Assembly: GCA_029582265.1 (NCBI GenBank)
Contig: CM055828.1
Coordinates: forward strand, 1,178,001 to 1,242,000
From: Zoroaster sp. YZ-2022
Taxonomy: Eukaryota > Echinodermata > Asteroidea > Forcipulatida > Zoroasteridae
Reading direction: 5' to 3'
Length of the DNA stretch: 64,000 nt
Part shown: positions 40,490 through 50,455 of the stretch, one piece after another
Numbering within the stretch: position 1 is the first letter of the stretch
Layout of the letters: each line of letters begins with the position of its first letter
Made by a program: the position numbers and the translations under genes
The notes under the pieces: generated by a model
What the model was told of the DNA's origin: nothing
Databases searched by the model: none
What the model saw: the letters and a program-made list of their open reading frames with translations, nothing else

Positions 40490-40597
40490 TAATTCACGCG
40501 CCCCCAGCTCAAAGCGTGACGTCGGATCTTCAGGCTTATAATTTGCCTAGCCTGAAGATCTGACTTCACACGTTTAGCCAGAGGTGCGTGAATTACC
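40490..40597. mobile_element. small foldback element
   Basis: Outer inverted repeat GTAATTCACGC / GCGTGAATTAC and inner inverted repeat GATCTTCAGGC / GCCTGAAGATC around a 14-base centre. CpG-richer than its surroundings. MITE-like, no ORF. Confidence 0.6.
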
Positions 40598-40769
40598 TTA
40601 ACTAGCCAGGGGACCAGTCCATAATTCGCCAACTTAGCCACCGCGTGTCCATTTGTAACCAACTTAACCTTGGACCTGTAGCCCCCTCCCCTTCCCCACC
40701 CACACATAACTCGGATTCCCTAAGAAAAATATAAGGCCCTGTAAAAAAAAAGGGGACCGTACTCAAGTT

Positions 40770-40903
40770 CCCTCAGCCTTATGTTCCCTCAGCCCTAAAT
40801 AGACCCTATGTTCCCTCAGCCCTATGTTCCCTCATCCAGTCTTAACACTCCATGAGGGAACATAGGGCTGAGGGAACATAGGGCTGAGGGAACATAGGCA
40901 TGA
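40770..40903. repeat. hairpin made of repeated TATGTTCCCTCAGCCC units
   Basis: The left arm has copies of TATGTTCCCTCAGCCC and the right arm copies of its complement (GGGCTGAGGGAACATA). They flank the 18-base centre TCCAGTCTTAACACTCCA. Tandem and inverted at once; folds to a stem of at least 30 bp. Confidence 0.75.
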
Positions 40904-41530
40904 CCCCCAAAAAAGTGGCCTCAAGTGCCCCTACTGAACTAACCTACTTAGCTGTTGAAAACATGTATAATTTAAGTTGTTTTCTAGATTTTTATAAAAA
41001 GATGACAGTAAATAAACTTCATACGCATTTAAAATCTTGGTATACTTAAAGCTTTTTATTACAATTTACAAACTTTTGAATACATGTAATTGATTCTCTT
41101 TTATAGCTTGAATGGCGCAGTTGTTTGAATCTCATCCATTGATACATTCCTCTAACTTGTAAGTTTTTTCAAGATTTTCTCAACTTTCTACACTGAAGAG
41201 GTTACTTTTTCTGTATGAAAAATAAATGCCTAGTAAATTCTTGGATAAATAGTACACAGACTGTAAATTTACTGAAACTGTATAGTTTTAAAGACAATAC
41301 AATGAGCATGACTTGAATCAAAAGTATGTGTCAGCTTTAATGAAATAACAAAGCACTGGTCAATCTGGTATCCATAACTTTGTTATACAAATTAACAATG
41401 AAACTCATGTGAGGCTGGGGTTTCTTTAAAACGAATCATAGAAAAATCAACATTTTAAGGGTGTTTTTCGGGTATATAAGTAAACAGTTTTGTGAAGTTA
41501 TTGCATCATTTTAACACCAAATCAAAAACC

Positions 41531-44500
41531 TTACGGTAAGAAAACCACATGGTTGGACATGTGTATCCTCAGCGTACATTTCTGTTGGAATTTCTGACCA
41601 CAAATAGAGCATGCCACGTCCTCAGATGTAGCAATTGATTTCTTATGTTTGTCTAAACTACTTCGTTGCCTAAACTGCTTCCCACAGAAAGTACATGCAT
41701 ATGCTTTTTGATCAGAGTGGATTTTCTTATGTTCTTTCATTGTATTACTCTGTGTAAAAGATTTAAAGCACACATCACATTGGTAGGGTTTTTCTTTTGT
41801 GTGAGTTCGACGGTGTCTTTTGAGATTGTTACTCTGACTGAAAGGTCTGTTACAAATGTCACAAACGTATTTTCTGGGGTAATCAAGCAGGTAGAACTCT
41901 GGTCGTTGAGGGGTATAAGTTTCTTCCAGTGATGTTTGAGCATGACTTACATGTATACCTCGGACTTCTTCAGGAGCTACAGTGTTGGTTATTTGACTAA
42001 TATTTTGCACAACTGATGGTTGCAATGATGAAACATCACTCATAACTTTTGTTAATCTATGATTAGTTTTCCTGTGGTCATAAAGATTACTCCTATATTT
42101 AAATGTTTTATTACAGATATGACATGAGTAATTTCTAGCATTATCATGTAAATGTTTATGTTCTTTAAGTGAAGTCAACTGAGTGAAAGCTTTGTTGCAG
42201 ATACCACATACAAATGGCTTTTCATTTGTGTGAATTCTTCTGTGACGTTCCATGTTTCGTTTTAGAGAAAAAGCTCTGTTGCAGATATTACAGGTATATA
42301 ATTTTGTACAACTGTGTGTTTCCATGGGATTTTGACCTTTAACACAGCAATGGCAGAAAGGGAGGTCTTTAGTCGGTAAGATTCCACTTGTCTGTTGTCC
42401 AATTGCATTATGATGTTCTTGGATTGTAACTGATTCAACGCTTAAGCTTGAGGAGGTGTCATGATTTTCGTCACAATTTAAAATTCCGTTACCATGGCAG
42501 AAGTTCAACATGTCTCGTTGTTTGCAACAGTTGCTAGTGATACAGTGCTTCTGAAGACTTTCCACATCTAAGAACAATTGGCCGCAATCCCAGCACAAAC
42601 AGTTATTCTGGCCATTGGACTTTCTTCGCCCTGAAGAGGATTGGTCAACATGATTGGTTTGGATCTTAGAAGATTCAGAGACCAAGGATGAAGGTTGATG
42701 ATTTGACATTTGACATTCAGTAGACACTGACGATCTCTGATGCTGATGAGCCACATTGGATATCTCATTCTGCGAGATGGGACTTGCGTTGTCATCCTCC
42801 TTCATACAAAGAATAATTGTGCACATAAGAACCATTGCATCTTACGGTTATCTTTGTACTATCACAGTGTGACTACAGAAATCAATATGACTTCCTCATT
42901 GATGATGTTTGATAAAAAAGAGTTTAACATCCAAAAATATCCAATACACACTTTAGAGACGGCCTACAAGGTAACTTGCTACAAGGTAACTTGCTACAAG
43001 GTAACTTGCTACAAGGTAACCTGCTACAAGGTAACTTGCTACAAGGTAACTTGCTACAAGGTAACTTGCTACAAGGTAACTTGCTACAAGGTAACTTGCT
43101 ACAAGGTAACTTGCTACAAGGTAACTTGCTACAAGGTAACTTATTTATAGGCTTTTACACATAAATTGTATTGACAAATTTTGAGAAGTCCAAACTCCGT
43201 CTTTCATGATAAATGCTAGTATATGAAGAATTACAGTATGTACTTTCGCTGCACGGTATTCTCTTAAAGGGACAATATCCTCACAATCAACAGGGCATGG
43301 AATCGGAGTGCTAGTTTTAGATTAACTCAGTGACTGAAAAAAAGGTCATATATAAGGTCATAAGGTCATATTAACGTTGCTGTTGCATAAATGAACCAGT
43401 AATTTTTAGTCAGTGTTCATCTTAAACTAGGACACTGATTCCATGCTCTGTTGAAAGTTTGCTCTGATCATGACGATATTGTCCCTTAAAATGTGAATTC
43501 AAACTGATTTTTCAAGACAATTTCATAATATGGAGAAAGTAAAATACTTTATTACCTTAGATTCTTCATCAGAGATCCATATAGGTGAACTTTGAACTTT
43601 GTCTTCATTCTTGACTGCGTCATCAACAACCATATGTTCAATAAGACTCGTCTGGAATAAAGAAACATATATCATGGACACTGCTCAATACAACCCCCCC
43701 CCCCCCCTCCCACAACACAGAATTTGTTTGCGACCCTAAACCACCTCATGAATATCTACATAAAGACAATACTTTTATTTTTTAAACACATTGGATTTAA
43801 AGTTCCTTGAAGCAGAAACTTAAAACAGACAAAAATTATGTAAACTTACATTAATCTGATCTACATCATTTTGTGAGATTGAGAAATGTTCATCAGTAGC
43901 TGGATGTGATTCAGTTGTGCTGTTATCATTTGAATGTTGAATTGCACCTGAAATAAAGATTCTTTGTACATAAATAACCATGCCTTTTCAAGAATTTGTA
44001 GTGTAAGCTGAAGTAAATAATGTTCAAATTAGGTGAATATAAAGAAGTAAATAGATGACAGTGTTTTCCTTGATCATCTTAGCATAGCCCAACAAGTGTG
44101 GCATTGATCACTGCTGGATTCACATTAAAATGTCTTTCAAAGGAAATATTCTTGCATAGTAATGGGTCAATCATTGCAAGCTGCTTACCAGTTCTTGATG
44201 CATGACATTGCAATGAACGCTGATGAGTTGATGAAGTCCTTACAATAACTCTAGACTCAACGTCTCGTAATTCACTATGTGAATTTCTGTTATAAATGAG
44301 AAAGTGACACTTAGTTGGCTATTACATTCACTCAATGGTGGTATTTTGAGGTACAGACAAGTATTGTATCCTGACTGTTAGCGCTAGAATGACACATCGT
44401 TTACTGCTTTATTTTTATTTGAAATTCCCAAGCCAAAATAAATTAACAAAATAAATTATTCTGTTAAGGATGAACCAATGAGCAAGCTGTGATGACCACA

Positions 44501-45881
44501 CTAGCACACTACATAACATAATTACATACTATTACTATTAATAATGAAATGTTGAGTTACGATTATAAATATTAAGACTAATTGCAGTGACACCATGTGA
44601 AATTAGTAATTAGTTCTGAAAAGAACTGGAGGTTACAACTCAACGTTTCGATCAGTATGCTCTGATCGTCCTCCAGACGCACTCCAGACGTGTGTGTGAA
44701 GTTTGGGCACTGGGTCGCAGATGGCAACGAGCATTCAAAATAAACAATTTTGCCCCGTCAAAAACATGATGCACATTGCCGTAACAGGGTTTATAATCGT
44801 AACTCAACATTTCATTATTAACCCTAACCACCCCAAATCCATCAAAATCCTCCAAGGGGCACTTTTTTGGAAGAATTCGGCACTTTCAGAAACTGGCACT
44901 TTCACCTCTTCAAAGGGGGCAAAATTACTACCTGGCAAGAAGTACAGGCCATAAGTGCTGAATATAAAGATCAACGAAAATGCATGGTGCATTTTGAAGA
45001 TAAGGGCATGTTTCCAAAAGTGCACTGATGGATTTTGGAGGATTCAGGAAGGTTCCTAGCCAGAATACCTAGGGGGTTAGGGTTAATAGTAATAGTTTGT
45101 AATTATGTTATGTAGTGTTCATCCTTAACAGAATAATTTATTTGGGCTTGGGAATTTCAAATAAAAATAAATCAGTAAACGATGTGTCACGATATGTCAA
45201 AAACATGGCGCATATTACCATGAAAGTGTTTATTAAAACCATGACAACCAAGGTCAGAGGTTGAGGGTGACAAACTTTGCTGGTCGTCTAAAGATATGGA
45301 AAGAATGTAGAATATAATCTCCACCTTTCTATCCAAATTGATAGAGGACACAATTAACGTAAGACTAAGCGAGGGAAGTGAGTGTAGTCTTGGAAATGAT
45401 TTTTGGGAGATTTTGAGCAATAATGTATGCACATCAGTCCAGTGAGATGTTGGCTACTTTATTGTCTACTAAAAACATATGCTTAACGTTAGGCAATGGC
45501 AGTGCACAACTGGTGGTTGGGTTCGACATTCTTTCCATACATTTTACATATGCCAGAAGTATAACTACCTACATTGTATGTACACTGTATAATCAGATAG
45601 GTAATATAGTAATAATAGACTTCTGATTGTGCACATTCCACTTACAACATTAACATTGCAGATTTGCAAACTCGACACATTCGCCGATGAACATCAAGAA
45701 GATGATCAATAAAATCTCCTGCAGAAACTTCATCACAATCCAACAATTCTTCTGCATGTCTTTCTGTATTCAGTTGTTTCTGGAAAAGTGTCTTTTCCTT
45801 CAGCCACTGATCATGTAGGCATGATCCAAGACGAATTAACTTAAAATTCAGGCCCGACATTGCTGATGAACCGCCGTACAC
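41531..45881 (-). CDS. C2H2 zinc-finger protein (5 exons)
   Basis: Exons in gene order: 45646-45881, 44189-44286, 43850-43947, 43556-43651, 41531-42799. All are GT-AG with consistent phases, giving 598 residues. The N-terminal ~175 residues are acidic and polar with no recognised domain. The last exon holds a C2HC-like finger (CWDCGQLF...) near residue 245. C2H2 fingers follow at about 346-366, 374-394, 402-423, 489-509, 517-537 and 573-593. One more, about 545-561 (CTFCGKQF...HKK), lacks its second His. Linkers TNEKPF and TKEKPY are the classic TGEKP type, supporting sequence-specific DNA binding and a nuclear regulator role; targets are unknown. A second Met at 45860 (MSGLNFKL) is an equally good start. 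The gene is divergent from the SLC16-like gene about 1.7 kb away. Confidence 0.88.
42966..43143. repeat. 15-bp minisatellite, about 12 copies
   Basis: Tandem TGCTACAAGGTAACT with one C-for-T change, in the intron before the last zinc-finger exon. In gene sense each unit reads CCTTGTAG, an acceptor-like sequence. Confidence 0.97.
43265..43493. mobile_element. MITE family B, copy 1
   Basis: Foldback element bounded by AAAGGGACAATATC and GATATTGTCCCTT. Subterminal complementary blocks are CAGGGCATGGAATC / GATTCCATGCTCTG and TAGTTTTAGATTAA / TTCATCTTAAACTA. Homologous to 50787-50981. Lies in a zinc-finger gene intron. Confidence 0.8.
44390..45195. mobile_element. foldback element with a second element inside
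   Basis: Outer arms are inverted copies: GTTTACTGCTTTATTTTTAT and TTCCCAAGCC near 44400-44435, complements near 45140-45185; ACCCTAACC near 44821, complement near 45075. The left arm is interrupted by 44540-44821, which has its own 30-bp inverted ends. It lies in the first intron of the zinc-finger gene. Confidence 0.65.
44540..44821 (-). mobile_element. nested element with 30-bp inverted ends and hammerhead-like relic
   Basis: The ends read TTAATAATGAAATGTTGAGT and, at about 44790-44821, its complement. Inside, the minus strand from about 44700 to 44580 matches 47464-47580: a hammerhead-like segment with CGATCAG/CTGATCG stem and GAAAC, then AGTTCT-TTTC-AGAACT. Here the core is mutated to CTGGAGGA, so a ribozyme is unlikely to work. 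Confidence 0.6.
45295..45540 (+). repeat. dispersed repeat A, copy 3
   Basis: About 245 bp similar to 3234-3375 and 32745-32960, here in the first intron of the zinc-finger gene. Shares GAAAGAATGTAGAATA, GGAAATGATTTTTGGGAGAT and GCACA...GACATTCTTT. Confidence 0.7.
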
Positions 45882-45968
45882 ATTATCATGTCAACGATGC
45901 AGCAACATACGGTGGCTCCTAGAAACCTCCCATACCCACATGCGCGCGTCGACGTCAACAGAGAGTAA

Positions 45969-46656
45969 GGCCAATGAAAGTTGATTACTAGTTTCTCGTC
46001 AGCGCCCGCACGTGATTTTGGCCCCGCACCAAAAAATTTCATTATGCCAAAATTTCATTATTTTGCAAAACATTTTTGGGAAAATCCGGAAAATCCGACG
46101 CAAACTACTCCCAAGCTAAAAGGAACCATTCCGATTGCGCGGTCGATGTTTTTGCAGCTTCGCTGTATCATGCAACATACCGGTCGTGCCCACCTTCCAT
46201 ACAGCTGGGCCCGGCCCATGGGAAGCGCTGATCTGCCTAGCTTCACAGATTTGCGAAAGAAAACCCATGGCATGCAGGGTATAGTGTACATGTACATGCA
46301 GCTGGTGCGCACCTACGTGCAGCCGCTGAGAGCCGCGGAATGACGTTCACAGGTCACACAAATTGCAACCTCGTTTCCAGATCGCATACTATGTGCCCGG
46401 CCTATCCGGGTCGTGTATTGTCGCCGTGGTACGAGGTTGGTATTGATCGATCGTTGTCATGCCTTCAAGGTATGTTCATGTCGTTTGCATGCTGATGTAC
46501 TGTACGCATTCACATGCAGATTTTTGTGAACTGTCGAGTCTTTTGTGTACGTACGTGTGGAATTTGAAAAATAATGAATAATGAATAATGAAAAAAAACC
46601 CGCACCAAAATTTGATAAATGGCTGACGAGAAACTAGTAATCAACTTTCATTGGCC
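45969..46656. mobile_element. 688-bp element with 35-bp TIRs (Harbinger-like?)
   Basis: Perfect 35-bp inverted repeats at 45969-46003 and 46622-46656, starting GGCCAATGAAAGTTGATTAC. They are flanked by TAA on both sides (45966-45968 and 46657-46659). A 3-bp TAA-type duplication and GG-starting TIRs fit PIF/Harbinger elements; the class is inferred. No transposase. The interior is GC-rich at 46120-46450. It sits between the divergent zinc-finger and SLC16-like genes. Confidence 0.8.
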
Positions 46657-46659
46657 TAA

Positions 46660-47340
46660 AATATAATGTTTCGTGTGGCAGTTATTTCTTTTTGAAAAAG
46701 TATGTCCCATCGGCCGATTTAATTGGAGGAGGATGACACAAATTTTATTCAAATGATTTATACGCCTTTTTTTTGTGTAAATAGGCCAAACAGGATATAA
46801 TTTTCACTTTTTTATTGCAATGATCTCTATCAGCCCTCGTAGAAAGCTACGTGCGGCTGAATCATTGCCAATAGCCTAGCCCCTTCTGATGCTATAAACG
46901 TAAGGTATATTAATTTGAAGCAACAGATAACCATGCACTTAAATTGAGCTTTTGAACAATTATTTTGTATTACTTATTTTGTTAAATCCTATCATAAATT
47001 ATTACAAAGTGCTCAATAGCTTTAGAAAGAATCTTTTTTTTAAATTTTTTCCCTGTATAGATTTCAGGTAGGCCTATACCCAGTTTTCACTAGTGTCCTT
47101 GAACGATGCGGAATTTTCATTTGATTTGACGAATGTCAATTGTACGGACGGGGCGTTTCCGTAGGTGTGTTACACACTGTCTCCAGGTGAAGGTATTCTG
47201 GGAAAATGGGAACTGGCTTCGAATGCTGTGTTTATTGTGTGTACTCAAATTATTTAGAAAACGTTTTCTTAAAGAATATTGGGGTCGTCAGCTGGTGCTA
47301 AAGCGTCAGTCCAGCTAAAACTTCTACACACATTACATAG
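46660..47340. other. intergenic, no gene seen
   Basis: AT-rich DNA between the TIR element and the retroelement tail upstream of the SLC16-like gene. An open frame at 47133-47318 has no recognisable features. Confidence 0.4.
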
Positions 47341-47580
47341 TCTCATAGTCTCATAGTCTCAGTTTCCCGCCTGCGCGCCTCAACGAACTAATCCTCCAGC
47401 ATCCATTCATGGGATGATCCTCCAGCAGTCTACTTAAGCAGCAGCATTTTCCAGAGTCCGGCATTCTCCTGAGGACGATCAGAGCATACTGATCGAAACG
47501 TCGAGTTGTACCCCAGTTCTTTTCAGAACTAATTACTACTCAATTGAGATTCCACATGGTGTCACCGCAATCAGTCTTAC
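47340..47580 (+). mobile_element. retroelement tail upstream of the SLC16-like gene
   Basis: Contains a hammerhead-like motif (47464-47507), a hairpin AGTTCT-TTTC-AGAACT (47515-47530) and the sequence ending CACATGGTGTCACCGCAATC. This sequence matches, inverted, 44580-44690 up to about 47579. The left boundary is approximate; a short CATAGTCT repeat lies at about 47336-47360. It overlaps the first ATG codons of the transporter frame. Confidence 0.65.
47464..47507 (+). ncRNA. hammerhead ribozyme-like motif
   Basis: Stem I CTC (47466-47468) pairs with GAG (47503-47505). Core CTGAGGA is 47469-47475 (CUGANGA with N=G). Stem II CGATCAG / CTGATCG is 7 perfect pairs (47476-47482 and 47489-47495) with loop AGCATA. 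GAAA is 47495-47498, followed by C-G and TC. Same layout as 28979-29022, including a hairpin just downstream. Confidence 0.5.
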
Positions 47581-50455
47581 TTATGATGGCCAAGTTGATC
47601 TCCAAGTCCAAGCCGACGGATAATGGGAGTTTCCCTGAGCCTGAGCAGAGGCAAAGATGGGTCATTCTTTTGGCCGCTCATTTCTGTTTTCTGTTATGGG
47701 AAGGCCTTTCCAAAAGTTTGGGGGTGTTGTTGTCATCGGCCAAGGAGCAGTTTGGTACAGAGACATGGACTGTAGGGTTCAGCATCGGAATGATGCTAAC
47801 ATTCCGTGGATTTTCAGGTAAGTGGGCCGCCGCGCCTGTGTATCGCACAGAAACCGTCAATAGTGCAGATTGATCAGCCTAAACACTTCGAACCCGGCTT
47901 TTAAGTAAAAATAAACAAATGGTAATTGAATCAAATCATCAAAATGTTAAGCCCAAAAAATATGAGGTCTAAAAAGGGAGAGACTGCTTGCCCCGTTGTA
48001 TTTTGTTTTATTTATTTTATTTGCATAGGCCTATTTATTTTATTTGTTCGGGGAGAGGGAACTAGATTTCTTTTTAGGAGGGACATCCCCCTGTTGGCTA
48101 AATCCTGGCCTATGTACAATAATGAATTAAACAATAGTATAAATATGGGCTTCTCTTCTATACGGAGCAGAAACATAGACACTGATAGTGGACTGAGAAT
48201 GCCGAAGGTCCCATGGAAAAACAAAGAGAGATCTCATCAATACAAAAACAATATACTTCGGACATTTCTGCGAAACCAAGATCAATTGTTTTGGATTATC
48301 ATATTAATATTTGTCATGTTTATTTAAACCATCTTTAACGAGGGTAACCCATCCAGCATAGCTGATCATTTGGGGCCCTCTCATTTTATAAAAATACATC
48401 AAGGATATGGGTCTTATAATTCATTTAAACAAATTGATGTCTATTGGAAAATGGGCCTAAATAGGCCTAAATGTTGTCTCTAACCTTGCTGATATTGTTG
48501 CAATATTTCTATTCATAGGACCATTGTTATGGGTGTTGCAGGATAAGTTCCCTTATCATCACGTAGCCTTTGTCTGTGGCCTTGTGGCAGGTATTGGTGT
48601 TATTGCTGCATCATTTTCAACCAATGTCCTTCAATTTGCCGTCTGCCTCGTTTTGTTCCCAGGTAATTTCATATAAGGGCCATTTCACACGTTACACACA
48701 TCTGAAACGTTTGATGATAGTCAAATAAAAATAATAGAGTCCGCCTTTCTGCACCAAACTGATCAGTGCTAGATATGATCATAGCTTATATTTTGACTCA
48801 TTGGTCGTGTTCAAGCCCTAAATTTCCAAATGTTAATTATGCGACGGAATCATTTATTAGTGGAAACATTTTTTTCAGAATGTAGATGAATCGTTATCAA
48901 TTTCTTTTTCAAAATCAGGCGGAAAAATAATTGAGATTATGGACTGGTAAAGATGAAAGTAATAAGCTTGACTAGAATTTGGAATGGAAGAAAAAGTATA
49001 GGCGGTATATATATATATATATCATTAACTGTATGTTATAAAGTATTTATGTTTTCCGCTCTTTACTAGGCCTAGCTTTCGGACTCATCCTCAATACATC
49101 CCTGGTTCTTCTCGGCCAACAGTTTGAACATATGTACGCATGCGCAAACGGGATTGCTTACTCTGGTTTGTCAGTCGGCATTATAATCTTTGCACCGTTA
49201 TCCCAGTTGCTATTGGATACATACGGATGGCAGGGCGCCCTCTTACTCATTGGTGGGATTCAGCTTCATCTTGCCGTTTTAGGTAGTCTCCTGAGACAAA
49301 CCGGTACATCATCTCGAATCCAACATGTCGGTTACGTTGAGGTGAAGACAGATTCATCTCCCTTGAAACAGGACAATGACAAAGAAATTAGGAATGGTGA
49401 GCAAGATAGACTTCGCGACCCATGCAATAATGTCTTCAAGAAGTTCATAAAAGCTACCGATTTAGACCTATTTTCTGAGTTGTCTTACATCACTCTAATA
49501 GCTTGTATGAGTAATGTTTGTTTTGTCAACATAGCCTGGCTTGTATACACAGTCCCCCATATCCTTGTTAAGGGTCTTAATGTTTACAGTGCTACCGTTA
49601 TTGTCTGGTCTGGTGCGATCGGGATTTTGGTAGGCCAACTCGGCCATGGACTTCTCGTTGATTTCAACGTTATCAGCGGGCGCACAATGATGTACGCCGC
49701 CAACGTTGTAATGGGGCTAGCTTTGATGTGTGATCCGTTTCTGTACGGAATATGGCCTCTCACTGTAAGCAATTTTATTTTCGGTATTGGACTTGGCATT
49801 ATGCTGCCTCTGACGTATACAATGATGAGGGAGGCAGTGGGCGTGGCTAGGATGACCAACGCGTTGGGATGGGCCGAGCTAGCGGGTGGTGTTTTCCGAA
49901 TATCAGCAAGTATTTTCACAGGTACACAATACATCGTTATATTGTTATGTTACAGACCCATTAATTTAAAAGTGTTAATTCATTGTTATTTCATTGTTAT
50001 TTCATTTTATATTGTTTCCTGAAATCCGCATCTAAAATCAATGTCGTTGTCAAGCATAACTCTGATCATGTACCGTGTATGTACGAGGTCGGCGGATATC
50101 ATAAGTTCCTAAAGCTTCGCTATGATTTTTCAAAAGAAAACCCGGTCATTAAAATATAAGCTAGGCGCATGTCTGGGTACAGTTACAAATGATCCTTATC
50201 CTTTTCAGTTTAATCATAAAGTTAAATGAGTTCGGCACATTGCAATGACACACAGTATTGCACATTTCGGTCTTTGATCCAGTACCTCTTCAATTAACAT
50301 TTGTTTCTTTTGATTTGTGTTTAGGCTGGTTTTATGACCGAACCGGAAGCTACGACCTAGCTTTCATCCTTCTGGGCAGCCTGTCTGGTTTAGTCATTCT
50401 TATTCTCATAACGGAAGATGTTTTTCGTTCCATTCAGAGAAGAAGACCGTCATGA
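47544..50455 (+). CDS. SLC16/monocarboxylate transporter-like protein (4 exons)
   Basis: Exons: 47544-47817, 48519-48662, 49070-49921, 50325-50455. All are GT-AG with matching phases. It is 466 residues from the first ATG or 453 from the ATG at 47583. I favour 47583, because the sequence up to about 47579 belongs to a dispersed retroelement tail. The fold is a 12-helix MFS carrier: helices 1-6 over exons 1-3, a charged cytosolic loop with LKQDNDKEIRNGEQDRL, then helices 7-12. SLC16 signs are RQRWVILLAAHF before helix 1, GLAFGLILNTSLVLLGQQF and CANGIAYSGLSVG (the YFxRRRxLAxGxAxxGxxxG region, degenerate), and GWFYDRTGSYDLAF in the last exon. The conserved DGGWGW-like motif of helix 1 is absent, so the substrate is unknown. 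It would carry small organic acids or related solutes across a membrane. Confidence 0.88.

Larger units (their letters stand above)
38961..41530. other. intergenic between PIGA side and zinc-finger gene
   Basis: No coding exon recognised. Contains two hairpin structures (about 40490-40597 and 40770-40903, listed separately) and AT-rich DNA. TTTATT at 41055-41060 is AATAAA on the minus strand and could be the polyadenylation signal of the zinc-finger gene. Confidence 0.5.

Noticed and set aside
45981..46343. 120-codon frame between the divergent genes
   Set aside because: It starts inside a TIR of a non-autonomous element, shows no domain, and overlaps an opposite-strand frame of similar size.
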